The position numbers and the translations under genes were made by a program. From GCA-2688265 sp964527395 (GTDB lineage Archaea; Nanobdellota; Nanobdellia; Woesearchaeales; GW2011-AR9): 64,000 bases of DNA. The notes beneath the pieces are model-generated. The model saw only the letters and a list, made by a program, of their open reading frames with translations, did not search any database and had not been told where the DNA came from. Where the stretch lies: NCBI GenBank assembly GCA_964527395.1, contig CAZGQD010000001.1:39720-103719 (forward strand). The letters are read 5' to 3'. Shown in pieces: positions 24,994 to 32,616 of this stretch (positions are counted from its first letter, which is position 1; each line of letters opens with the position of its first letter).

Positions 24994-26514
24994 TTATTTG
25001 ATGATCCAATGATCTTTTAGGAAGTTATGGATCCCTATTGTAGCGTGTAAAACTTCTTTTTCTTCAATTTCTATTGCTTTATTTAGTCCTTTTGGTTCTG
25101 TTCCTTTGCCATTAAGGAATTCGTTTATTTCTGATAATATGTTTTCAAGTTGTGTTTTTGCATCACTTGCATCAAAAATTTGTTTATTTTTGCTATAGTA
25201 GTCTTGTATAAGGGAGATTTGTTTTAGGTCATTTTCATTAAATTTATTTTCTTCATTTTCTTTTCTATAGATTGGTTTATTGTTTTTTATTCTATTGAAA
25301 ATAGTTTCAATGGCTGTTTTGAATTTTCCATATTCTGCCATGAATTTTTTTTCATTTTTTCTTGCAGCTTCTATGTTTCTTTCTATTTTAATGAATCCAT
25401 TAAGTAAATTATCCTCTAATGCTTGGAGATCTCTAATTTCTGATCCAGTTCTTTCTTGTTCGATGAATTCTTTTATAAGCTTTTTAACTTCTTTAGTTTG
25501 TCTTCTGTTGGTTTTTTTCCATCTGTTTTCTGCTCTAATTACGTCTTTTAGGTCTTTTTCTAGATCATTTGCTCGACTTTCTATGATTTTGAAATGTTCT
25601 TTTGTTATAATTTCTGAACTATCTCCTGTAATTAGAGTAGCTATTGAAGTTCTGAATTCTTCTGTAATGTCTTTTGTTGCTTGGAGTTCTTTTAAAACTG
25701 CTTTTTCATCATGAATTTCTTTTAATAGTAGGAACTTTTCACGTCTGGCATGTTGGAGTTTTCTTCCTTTTACAGTAAATCCCCCTGTGTCAGAGTGTTG
25801 GATTCCTCTGTCTACAACTGTTGACAACCAACCTTTTCCTTGTTCAGATGGATCTACTCCAGTACTACTGAAGCCTTTGAATAGTGCATGGATTAGTAAG
25901 AAGATGTTGATGATTAGGGCTGCACCTACTACAGTATTCACATTTTTAAATGCATCTTCTAAACCAGCAGGTCTAGGGGTGATATCTGCAATCATTCTAA
26001 GCATATCGTCTGATGCAGAGATCTCTCCATCACCTAGAGCTGCAGTCATAACACCAAGGACTATGATTACTAAGAATAATACAATTGCTCTTAAGAAATG
26101 TTGTTCTTTTAGAAAAACATATGCTGCTGCACCAGGTGCAACCAAAGCGACTAGAAGGATTAATGAGAAAGCTACTCCAAGGCCAACTGCCCAACCGAAA
26201 AGAATTTGAGTTGGAATAAAGAAAACTCCAATGATGGAAACTGTGGTAGCAATTACTATTGAAGAAGGACCTTTTAAGAATGGGATTTTGCTAAGTAGTG
26301 CGTTAAAGACAAAAGCAAAGGTAAAGATTAGACAAAACCTAATTAATCCGTCTAAAGGAGATAGGTTTAGTTTTATACCAACAGTTTCTAAGAATTTTAG
26401 GGTGATTAGACTTGTTGCCATTTCGCTTAAGGTAGCTGCAAAAGCTGTTGTTGATAACAGAGTTACAAAAGCTGCGATAATAATTGAGTAAATTGTGATT
26501 TTTTTATAGTTCAT
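24994..26514 (-). CDS. Multi-spanning membrane protein with long cytoplasmic coiled coil
   Basis: The ATG at 26514 is chosen because a GAGGTG ribosome-binding sequence sits six bases upstream; the GTG at 26523 is inside it. The 506-residue protein has a signal-like first helix ending in TTAFAATLSEM. Membrane segments follow around residues 50-75, 80-105, 110-135 and 140-160, with one more near 195-215. The C-terminal 290 residues are charged coiled coil (KELQATKDITEEFRTSIATL onward). The membrane part resembles the 18086 protein. It looks like a channel- or anchor-type protein with an elongated cytoplasmic arm. Function unknown. Confidence 0.65.
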   Translation of the reverse strand: MNYKKITIYSIIIAAFVTLLSTTAFAATLSEMATSLITLKFLETVGIKLNLSPLDGLIRFCLIFTFAFVFNALLSKIPFLKGPSSIVIATTVSIIGVFFIPTQILFGWAVGLGVAFSLILLVALVAPGAAAYVFLKEQHFLRAIVLFLVIIVLGVMTAALGDGEISASDDMLRMIADITPRPAGLEDAFKNVNTVVGAALIINIFLLIHALFKGFSSTGVDPSEQGKGWLSTVVDRGIQHSDTGGFTVKGRKLQHARREKFLLLKEIHDEKAVLKELQATKDITEEFRTSIATLITGDSSEIITKEHFKIIESRANDLEKDLKDVIRAENRWKKTNRRQTKEVKKLIKEFIEQERTGSEIRDLQALEDNLLNGFIKIERNIEAARKNEKKFMAEYGKFKTAIETIFNRIKNNKPIYRKENEENKFNENDLKQISLIQDYYSKNKQIFDASDAKTQLENILSEINEFLNGKGTEPKGLNKAIEIEEKEVLHATIGIHNFLKDHWIIK

Positions 26515-26671
26515 TCCATCCACCTCTAAAAACCCTTAGGTTAAAGTATAATAGTTATACTTTAGGGATAGAATTTTTGCTTTTAAATGTTTCGAAGTTT
26601 GAATGTGTTTTTTCGAGTATTTATTGTATAAATTTAATAGAAAGAAAAAGGGATTAAAAAAGAAAAAATGT

Positions 26672-28033
26672 TTATTGTTCCAATAGTGCTTGTGTAGCAG
26701 CTTCAGCTTGAGTTGGTTGCGCCATTGTAGGTGCTTGGAAATTAGCTGCAGGAGATGCTGTTGAAGCAGGTTCAGATACATAAGTACCGCCAGCGTTACC
26801 AACTTGAGTTCTTAGTGGTTGCTGTACTGCTTGCGCTTCTTGTCTTTCTCTAGCTGCATGATCTAATCCACTGAAAAAATTGTGGTCAACATGTCCTACT
26901 GATCTACCTAATTCTGTTTCGTGTTTCTTATTAATAAGGTCTTTATGATGTTTAGTGTTGTGGTTGTTGTCAAAACTATATGTTTCGTTAATATCACCAC
27001 AGCTTTTTGCTAAGTCATAAGTGGTATTTTCTAAATAATCAGCACCATTTTTGTTTGCAAATTGGAGTTCTTGTGCGTTTGATCCAACTTGTCTACTAAT
27101 AGTTCTTCTACGATCTCTTGCTCTATTATCAGCGATGTTTTCAACAAGGCCAGTAACTTCGATAGTTCCATTTGCCATTTCTTTTAAACCGTAGTTAAAA
27201 TGGTTAGATTCTCTTGTTTCTCCTTCAATAGGATCTCCATTTGCGTTTTGGTAACCAAAATGTATAGATAATCTAAGTAATCCATCTAAATTTGTTGAAT
27301 ATTGTCTTACAGCTCCAGATTCATTAGGAGTTTTTGCTTTTCCGTTTTCTAGTTCTTCAACTCTAAAATGGTAGTTATAACCAGGATTTTTCATATGAAA
27401 TTCTACATCTCTAATTGGTGCACTGGTTGTGTGAATCATATCTAATAGACTTGTTGCGTAATCAGTTGCAACTAATGTTCTACCTTGTTCTGATTCTAAT
27501 TGAGCTAGAATTCCAGGTGTTACTAAACTACAGTCAAATTCTCCACCTGTTTGTCTTAGATTGTTAGCTCTTGCTTGAGCTGGTGAGGTAGGAGTTAATC
27601 TTGTAGGTGCAATAGCTTGAGGTATTGCTGTAGTTCCTGTTGAATCAGTTTGAACAGATTCGTCGCCTGTAAAGAAAGTTGCAATAGCATCTTTTTCAGT
27701 AAAACCTTGATATAATCCAACTGTTAGTGCTAATGCTCCAACTGTGTTAACGAATGGTTTTGCTCCAGGAGTTCCAAATACTCCAAACCAGAAACCTCTG
27801 TTTGCTCTACCTGTATAAGCTCCCAAAAAGCCATTTTGAGGGCCTTCTTTTTTAGATCTGCTAAACCATCCTTTTTTTGGTTCTGCTTCAGCAACAGCTT
27901 CTTCTAGTTCTACTTGAACTTCATCTGGTTGATTTGCTAATTCTACTTTTTTTAAATGATAAGCTTCACTCCATGGATTTATTTTGCCATTAACTTTACT
28001 AATTTCACTTTTCATTTTATCTTTGAATCCCAT
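26672..28033 (-). CDS. Single-TM hypothetical protein with large C-terminal domain, 453 aa
   Basis: Begins MGFKDKMKSEISKVNGKIN. The Lys-rich N-terminal 85 residues are followed by a hydrophobic segment (FVNTVGALALTVGLYQGFT, about 95-115). A Thr/Pro/Ala linker precedes a domain of about 230 residues (ILAQLESEQGRTLVATDYAT to SCGDINETYSF). The C-terminal tail is Ala/Gln/Pro-rich and ends in QALLEQ. No family recognised. The ATG is preceded by AGAGGAAAC. A palindromic TTTCCATAGGAAA next to a TATA box lies about 110 nt upstream. Confidence 0.6.
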   Translation of the reverse strand: MGFKDKMKSEISKVNGKINPWSEAYHLKKVELANQPDEVQVELEEAVAEAEPKKGWFSRSKKEGPQNGFLGAYTGRANRGFWFGVFGTPGAKPFVNTVGALALTVGLYQGFTEKDAIATFFTGDESVQTDSTGTTAIPQAIAPTRLTPTSPAQARANNLRQTGGEFDCSLVTPGILAQLESEQGRTLVATDYATSLLDMIHTTSAPIRDVEFHMKNPGYNYHFRVEELENGKAKTPNESGAVRQYSTNLDGLLRLSIHFGYQNANGDPIEGETRESNHFNYGLKEMANGTIEVTGLVENIADNRARDRRRTISRQVGSNAQELQFANKNGADYLENTTYDLAKSCGDINETYSFDNNHNTKHHKDLINKKHETELGRSVGHVDHNFFSGLDHAARERQEAQAVQQPLRTQVGNAGGTYVSEPASTASPAANFQAPTMAQPTQAEAATQALLEQ

Positions 28034-28143
28034 TTTTGTTTCCTCTTTTTTGTAGTAATATACCTTTTTTATTGTGATTTTTTTAGTTATTTTTTCTAGC
28101 TAGTATGTTTAGCTTTCTTACTTTTGTTACTTATCAGTAGTTA

Positions 28144-28168
28144 TTTATAAATGTTTCCTATGGAAAGT
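28144..28168 (-). promoter_or_regulatory. Palindrome abutting a TATA box
   Basis: On the minus strand TTTCCATAGGAAA is followed two bases later by TTTATAAAT, so a dyad covers the BRE side of the promoter that probably drives the 26672 gene. A similar dyad-TATA arrangement occurs at 40299-40332. Confidence 0.45.
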
Positions 28169-28290
28169 GCAAAACTGTGCTTGGAAGGGCTTTTTTGCTG
28201 CTGTCTTTGAACGATTTCTTTGGAACTGGATTCTAGGTTCTAGTGATAGATTAGGGGCTTTAGGTTGCTTGGATTTGCTTGGCTAATTAG

Positions 28291-28470
28291 GGCAAAAGAA
28301 GATCAAAATTGGCTAATTGGAGCAAAAGGAGGTCAAAATGGCTTTTAAATTGAAAAAGAAGGTCATTTTGGCGGTTTTATGGCAAAAGGAGGCTAAAATT
28401 GGCGATTTGAGTGAAAAGAAGGTCAAAATGGAGGTTTTAGGCAAAAAGAAGGCTATTTTGGTGGTTTTAT
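28291..28470. repeat. Six tandem copies of a degenerate 30-bp repeat
   Basis: The G ending AAAAG recurs at 28298, 28328, 28358, 28388, 28418 and 28448, an exact 30-bp period. The approximate unit is GCAAAAGRAGGTCAAAATGG plus ten variable bases. The copies differ at several positions but never in length. There are no unique spacers, so it is not a CRISPR array. Because 30 is a multiple of three, open frames persist on both strands. Confidence 0.85.
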
Positions 28471-28488
28471 GTAAGTTAATCTCAAATA

Positions 28489-28510
28489 AGTGTTTCCTGT
28501 AGGAAACACT
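28489..28510. promoter_or_regulatory. Perfect hairpin AGTGTTTCC-TGTA-GGAAACACT
   Basis: Nine-bp arms with a 4-nt loop, just after the tandem repeat and about 120 nt upstream of the permease TATA box. The core TTTCC-N-GGAAA is shared with dyads near 28150 and 40310. Could be a protein-binding dyad or a terminator stem. Confidence 0.45.
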
Positions 28511-28659
28511 CAAATTGATTTACAAGTTAATTTCTTAATGCAAGTGAGAATTTTTGGATTCTAATGGATTAGAAAGAAGCTTTGTTGCTTTTGTTTCTTG
28601 ATGGTTGCTAGTGAAGATTATCAAAGCATATAAATACTAGAAAAGTTGTTTTGAATTGT

Positions 28660-29772
28660 ATGGGTGGGATTAAGCCAGAGATGTTTGGGAAGTATATTGG
28701 AGCTTTACTATTTTTGGCTTTAGTTGTTCTGGCTTTTTTTGTGATCAAACCCTTGATATTGCCACTGTTTATGGCGGCATTGCTAGGGTATATGTTGCAA
28801 AAGCCTTATTTGTGGCTTAAGAAGAAGACAAAAAGAGAGAATTTGTCTTCCTTTTCTATTTGTTCACTAGTAGTTGTTGTGATTTTGATTCCTACGATCT
28901 ACTTCTTTAAAGTTTTACTTCAAGAGTCTTATGTTTTGTATATAACAATTAAACAAAAGTTGGCTACTGGAATTTTGGCAGGCTGTGAAGCTTCAGTTTG
29001 TCAAACAATTTCAGAGTATGTTTCTATTCCGCAAGTTCAATTTCAAATACAACAAGCTTCTAAATATATTACAGATTTAACAATTAATTGGAGTAGTGAC
29101 CTTATATCTTCACTTCCAAGTATTTTATTAAATGCATTTGTGATGATTTTTGCATTATTTTACTTTTTACGTGATGGACAAAATTTAGTTGATCGGATAG
29201 GATATTATTTGAGTGTGCAAAAAAAACAGTATGCAAAAATACTCTCTAGATTGCAAGATGCTACTAATGGAATAGTTAATGGATATTTACTTATTGCATT
29301 AATACAAGGTTTGCTTGGGTTAGTTGGGTTTTTTATCTTTGGAGTGAAGTCAGCAATTTTTTGGAGTATAATTATGACATTTTTTGCATTTATTCCGTTT
29401 GCAGGAACAGGAGTTGTTTGGGGACCTGCAGCAATACTAATGATTTTGAATGGAGTTGGTTCAGAAAATTCAGTTATGCTTTGGAAAGGGATTGGATTAT
29501 TGTTTTATGGTGTTTTTGTGATTAGTAGTATTGATAATATCTTACGACCATATTTAATGAGTGGGAGAGCGAAAATACATCCTGCTTTGATATTGATAGG
29601 AATCTTTGGGGGATTATCATTGTTTGGATTTTTAGGAGTTATTATTGGACCAATTGTGCTTTCACTTGCAGCTATAATAGTTGAAACTTATATGGGTGAT
29701 GAGCCAAGTCCAAAAGAGATTAAGAAAATTAAGAAGATAATTCAGTCAGAAGCAGAGGCAGAAGAATTGTAG
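28660..29772 (+). CDS. AI-2E family (UPF0118/PerM) transporter
   Basis: The ATG at 28660 lies about 25-30 nt after a TATA box (catataaata), so it is chosen over the TTG at 28651. The 370-residue protein has the pattern of the AI-2E exporter family: two N-terminal helices (LLFLALVVLAFFVIKPLILP), a soluble helical segment, then FYFLRDGQNLVDRI and IVNGYLLIALIQGLLGL. A cluster of C-terminal helices includes the conserved PLFxG-type IFWSIIMTFFAFIPFAGTG. Members export small molecules or act in Na+/H+ exchange; the substrate here is unknown. It is followed after 67 nt by a presenilin-like protease gene on the same strand. Confidence 0.9.
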   Translation: MGGIKPEMFGKYIGALLFLALVVLAFFVIKPLILPLFMAALLGYMLQKPYLWLKKKTKRENLSSFSICSLVVVVILIPTIYFFKVLLQESYVLYITIKQKLATGILAGCEASVCQTISEYVSIPQVQFQIQQASKYITDLTINWSSDLISSLPSILLNAFVMIFALFYFLRDGQNLVDRIGYYLSVQKKQYAKILSRLQDATNGIVNGYLLIALIQGLLGLVGFFIFGVKSAIFWSIIMTFFAFIPFAGTGVVWGPAAILMILNGVGSENSVMLWKGIGLLFYGVFVISSIDNILRPYLMSGRAKIHPALILIGIFGGLSLFGFLGVIIGPIVLSLAAIIVETYMGDEPSPKEIKKIKKIIQSEAEAEEL

Positions 29773-29839
29773 ATTTTTTGTTGGTTGTTAATTTGTTAAA
29801 TTTTTATTGAAGAGATTATGTAGTTAGGTGAGAAGGTTT

Positions 29840-30766
29840 ATGAAACATAATTATAAAGTGATATTAATTCTTTTAGGTCTTTTTGTGATTAGTCAGTATG
29901 TAGGATTGTTTGTTGTTAATTCTTACATGAATGTTGGAGAAGGTGGTGAAGTTGTTTATTCTGATTTACCATTTGGAGAGAGACCGGAAGTTGAAGAGAA
30001 TAATTCTTTTGTATATCTGCTTGTAGCTGTTTTGATTGGAACTGCACTTTTGTTTGGGATTATTAAGATGGGAGCTTTTAATGTTTGGAAAGCTTGGTTT
30101 TTCTTAGCACTTTTTATTGCGTTGACTACATCATTTTTTTCTTTTGATATGATTGATTCAGTTGCAGCTATGACGCTTGCGTTCGCATTTGCCATTTGGA
30201 GAATATATAGACCTAATATGTTTGTGCATAATGGAACAGAACCTTTTGTGTATGCAGGAATTGCAGCTATATTTGTATCTATGTTGAATTTGTTTTCTGT
30301 GAGTATTCTTTTGGTTTTGATAGCTATTTATGATGCTTATGCAGTTTGGTATTCTAAGCATATGATTGTTTTAGCTAAAGCGCAAAGTAAGGCAGGAGTG
30401 TTTGCAGGTTTACTTGTACCTTCTAGTTTAGGAGCAAAAGGAACTAAGGTTTCTAGTTCTAAGAAAAGAGTGGTTTCTAAAGAAACTAAAGGATTGAAAG
30501 GGAAGGTAGGGAAAAAGAGAACTAAGAAATCTGGAGGAGCTGCGCTCTTAGGTGGAGGAGACATTATTTTTCCATTATTGTTTGCAGCAGTTTTGTTGCG
30601 TGATTTTGGATTAGTTGCAGGTTTAATTTTACCGATATTTTCAACAATTGGACTTAGTTTGTTGTTTTATTATAGCAAGAAAGGAAAGTTCTATCCAGCA
30701 ATGCCATTTTTGAGTGCTGCATGTTTTGTAGGACTAGGTGTTTTTTGGTTAGTTGGTTTGATTTAA
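29840..30766 (+). CDS. Presenilin/signal-peptide-peptidase-like intramembrane aspartyl protease
   Basis: The ATG at 29840 is supported by GGTGA eight bases upstream; the GTG within that motif (29828) is less likely. The 308-residue protein has about nine hydrophobic segments. It carries the two active-site motifs of GxGD proteases: IAIYDAYAVW (YD) and LLGGGDIIFPLL (GxGD), followed by a C-terminal AMPFLS segment in the place of the PAL motif. A Lys/Gly/Ser-rich loop of about 50 residues separates the two catalytic helices, as in archaeal PSH proteins. It would cleave single-pass membrane peptides. The first extracytoplasmic loop is about 35 residues and acidic. Confidence 0.85.
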   Translation: MKHNYKVILILLGLFVISQYVGLFVVNSYMNVGEGGEVVYSDLPFGERPEVEENNSFVYLLVAVLIGTALLFGIIKMGAFNVWKAWFFLALFIALTTSFFSFDMIDSVAAMTLAFAFAIWRIYRPNMFVHNGTEPFVYAGIAAIFVSMLNLFSVSILLVLIAIYDAYAVWYSKHMIVLAKAQSKAGVFAGLLVPSSLGAKGTKVSSSKKRVVSKETKGLKGKVGKKRTKKSGGAALLGGGDIIFPLLFAAVLLRDFGLVAGLILPIFSTIGLSLLFYYSKKGKFYPAMPFLSAACFVGLGVFWLVGLI

Positions 30767-30885
30767 GTGAAAATAGATTTGTTTAGTAAAATTAAAGAAA
30801 GTAGAATCTGCTCTTTCCACTTGTGTATTCACAGGTGGTGTCTGATTTTCGTTTGACGCTATTAATTAAAAAAATAATTTTGTTT
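30767..30885. other. Convergent intergenic region with hairpin
   Basis: CCACTTGTG-TATT-CACAGGTGG (about 30818-30840) is a 9-bp hairpin with one mismatch or wobble, enclosed by AATC/GATT. It lies between two convergent genes, so a bidirectional transcription end is plausible. A small RNA cannot be excluded. Confidence 0.4.
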
Positions 30886-31686
30886 CTAAAAACCCTTAAT
30901 TGGGTTAATAGTTTTAATAGCATTTGAATTTAACACAAGGCCTTTTTTAGCAGCTACACATTGAACCATAGTAGAAGTTGCTAAGTTTCGACAAACCATA
31001 ATTGGGTCGGCTTTTAGTAAGTCCATGCCAAAACCGTTTAAAATGCAAAGTTTTGGTTTTACATGTTCTAAGATGTTCTGGACACCGATAAGATCAAGAG
31101 CTTTTATTTTAGGATCTTTTGTGTAGGAAAAAATGTCTAGAATAATCATGTCACTACCTTCAAGACTACTGGCAAGTTCTTCAGTGTAATTTGTTTTTGG
31201 AACATAAGATAAAACAAAGTTTGGAAAGAATAGTTTGAAACCTATAGCTTGTGGATCGTCTGCATCTAATTTGATTGGATGTACTTCACAAAGACTAATA
31301 CCAACTTTATTGTTTGAATCTAAAACGACTAGTTTGTCTAAATGGTCCCTTTGAGCTATTTTTAAGCTGACGTCACCAAATCTGTCACCTTTTACAACTG
31401 AAGGAGATGATATTAAGAGACCTCTTCTTTGAGTACCTGAATAAGTCATAAGGTCAATCATGAGACTAAGGTCATGGCATTTAGTAATGTCGCTGCTGGA
31501 TGCTAGGAAGACTGTTGTTTGTTTTGGATTTACACCCATTTGATGAGTTGATTTGAGTGCTCCAGGTCCAGGGTCCAAATGGAATTGGATTCCTTCAAAT
31601 TGTAGTATTATTCCTCCTGCACTTAGTTCTCCTTTAGATAGAACTTCAGTAGAACCAGCTGAACCTAAGAAAATTATTTTCACCAT
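30886..31686 (-). CDS. Metallo-beta-lactamase-fold protein with degenerate metal site
   Basis: The start MVKIIFLGSAGSTEVLSKGE at 31686 is chosen since it begins directly with the first beta strand of the fold. The segment GIQFHLDPGPGAL corresponds to the LIDPGPG motif of RNase Z-like MBL proteins. The place where HxHxDH should be reads FLASSSDITKCHDL, so most zinc ligands are missing. Later ligand positions are also not obvious (VLSYVPKTNY; MIILDIFSY). The fold is likely kept but hydrolytic activity is doubtful. The gene is convergent with the presenilin-like gene. Confidence 0.6.
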   Translation of the reverse strand: MVKIIFLGSAGSTEVLSKGELSAGGIILQFEGIQFHLDPGPGALKSTHQMGVNPKQTTVFLASSSDITKCHDLSLMIDLMTYSGTQRRGLLISSPSVVKGDRFGDVSLKIAQRDHLDKLVVLDSNNKVGISLCEVHPIKLDADDPQAIGFKLFFPNFVLSYVPKTNYTEELASSLEGSDMIILDIFSYTKDPKIKALDLIGVQNILEHVKPKLCILNGFGMDLLKADPIMVCRNLATSTMVQCVAAKKGLVLNSNAIKTINPIKGF

Positions 31687-31818
31687 CTTTAATATCCTCT
31701 TTATGTTGGTTTTTGGGAATTTCATTAATAAAGATTATTGTACTGTAGGCTCTGAAGAAAAAGTAATGGAGGTGTAGGTTGCAAAATTAGTCTTTTTAGT
31801 TTAAAAATGAGTAAAACA

Positions 31819-31826
31819 TTTAAATA
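31819..31826 (+). promoter_or_regulatory. TATA box of tRNA-His
   Basis: TTTAAATA lies about 32 nt upstream of the G(-1) of tRNA-His at 31851, a normal archaeal spacing. Confidence 0.5.
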
Positions 31827-31850
31827 GAACAGTAAATCAGTATTGTTTAT

Positions 31851-31982
31851 GACGACCGTGGTGTACCGGTTATAAAGTTAAAATTATTTTTTTAGCTTTT
31901 CCGTAAAGCATATAAGCCTGTGGCTGGAAGATAATTTTCTTGCAGTAAGCTTGTGGAGCGAGTTCGATTCTCGCCGGTCGTC
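31851..31982 (+). tRNA. tRNA-His(GTG) with two introns
   Basis: G at 31851 is the His-specific G(-1), facing discriminator C at 31982. The acceptor stem is ACGACCG/CGGTCGT and the T-arm GCGAG-TTCGATT-CTCGC. The anticodon stem TAAGC/GCTTG encloses a loop with GTG. Two extra segments must be removed to obtain a normal 73-nt tRNA: 31924-31947 (24 nt, canonical position 37/38) and about 31874-31908 (35 nt, in the D arm near position 22/23). The D-arm intron itself folds into a hairpin of about 10 bp (AAAGTTAAAA with TTTTTAGCTTT). Its exact borders are ambiguous because TAAAG occurs at both ends. No CCA is encoded. Confidence 0.85.
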
Positions 31983-31990
31983 CTCTTTTT

Positions 31991-32368
31991 CTAATTTTCG
32001 AATATTTTTACTTTTAGAAGAGGTATTTTTAAGAAATCTTTGTCTTTGGTAACTAAGGTTAAGTTGTGGGTTATGCAGATTCCAGCTATTAAAATATCTG
32101 CTTTATTGATCATAGATCCTGTTTTTCTTAGGTTTTTTTCTATTATTGCCGAATTTTCTGCAGTTTCTTCGTTATAAGACAAAATAGGAATTTCTTTGAA
32201 GAATTCTTCTGTAAGTCTCTTTTCATTTTTCCTGATACCAGCAAGAATTTCATGCAGAACAATAGAATTAGTACAAAATTCTTTATCTTCAATGAAGGAA
32301 ATTATTTTTTCAAAAGGTCCTCTTTGAGAAAGAATTGCTATGATTATAGAACTATCCAAACAAAGCAT
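31991..32368 (-). CDS. vapC: VapC toxin (PIN domain)
   Basis: The ATG at 32368 gives MLCLDSSIIIAIL with the first catalytic Asp. NSIVLHEILAGI supplies the Glu, MINKADILIAGICI the third acid and LVTKDKDFLKIP the last. The 125-residue length is typical for VapC. The start overlaps the end of the vapB reading frame by 17 nt, typical of a coupled type II toxin-antitoxin pair. VapC toxins cleave tRNA or rRNA; tRNA-His lies immediately beyond its 3' end, on the opposite strand. Confidence 0.85.
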   Translation of the reverse strand: MLCLDSSIIIAILSQRGPFEKIISFIEDKEFCTNSIVLHEILAGIRKNEKRLTEEFFKEIPILSYNEETAENSAIIEKNLRKTGSMINKADILIAGICITHNLTLVTKDKDFLKIPLLKVKIFEN

Positions 32369-32591
32369 TGTGTCTCCTCTCAAAACCTTTGTTTAGTTCT
32401 TTACGATATTTTTTCACTTCTTTTTCAAGCATTTCTCCAGATTCTTCAGATAAAATTCCAACATATTTTCTAATGGAAGGGGTTTTTTTACCGATTCTTA
32501 AGAACAAATCACTGAAACTTTCACCATCTTGTTTTAGGTTTTTGATGGAATGATATGCACTTTCTGTTACAGTTATAGTTTTTGATACCAT
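32352..32591 (-). CDS. vapB: VapB antitoxin
   Basis: The 79-residue product begins MVSKTITVTESAYHSIKNLK, the beta-strand and first helix of an RHH/AbrB-like VapB. DGESFSDLFLRIGKK follows, the usual SFSDVILRL segment of archaeal VapB. A charged C-terminal toxin-binding tail reads EKEVKKYRKELNKGFERR. It directly precedes and overlaps vapC. A TATA-like element is expected in the short gap to the gene at 32617. Confidence 0.85.
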   Translation of the reverse strand: MVSKTITVTESAYHSIKNLKQDGESFSDLFLRIGKKTPSIRKYVGILSEESGEMLEKEVKKYRKELNKGFERRHNALFG

Positions 32592-32616
32592 GTTTATGTT
32601 TAAACATAAGTTATAT

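Larger units (their letters stand above)
28034..28659. other. Gene-free divergent promoter region of about 630 bp
   Basis: The region separates the minus-strand gene at 26672 from the permease at 28660. It holds a palindrome/TATA pair (28144-28160), a six-copy 30-bp tandem repeat (28291-28470), a perfect 9-bp-arm hairpin (28489-28510) and the TATA box of the permease (about 28627-28636). Short ORFs on both strands across the tandem repeat only translate the repeat, and I do not regard them as genes. Confidence 0.6.

Noticed and set aside
28291..28470. Possible CRISPR array
   Set aside because: The repeat units are directly adjacent with no unique spacers, and no cas genes other than a distant Cas4-like nuclease are present.
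28317..28502. Plus-strand 61-codon ORF and its minus-strand counterpart (28313-28513)
   Set aside because: Both translate only the 30-bp tandem repeat, whose period is a multiple of three; no ribosome-binding site or TATA box fits.
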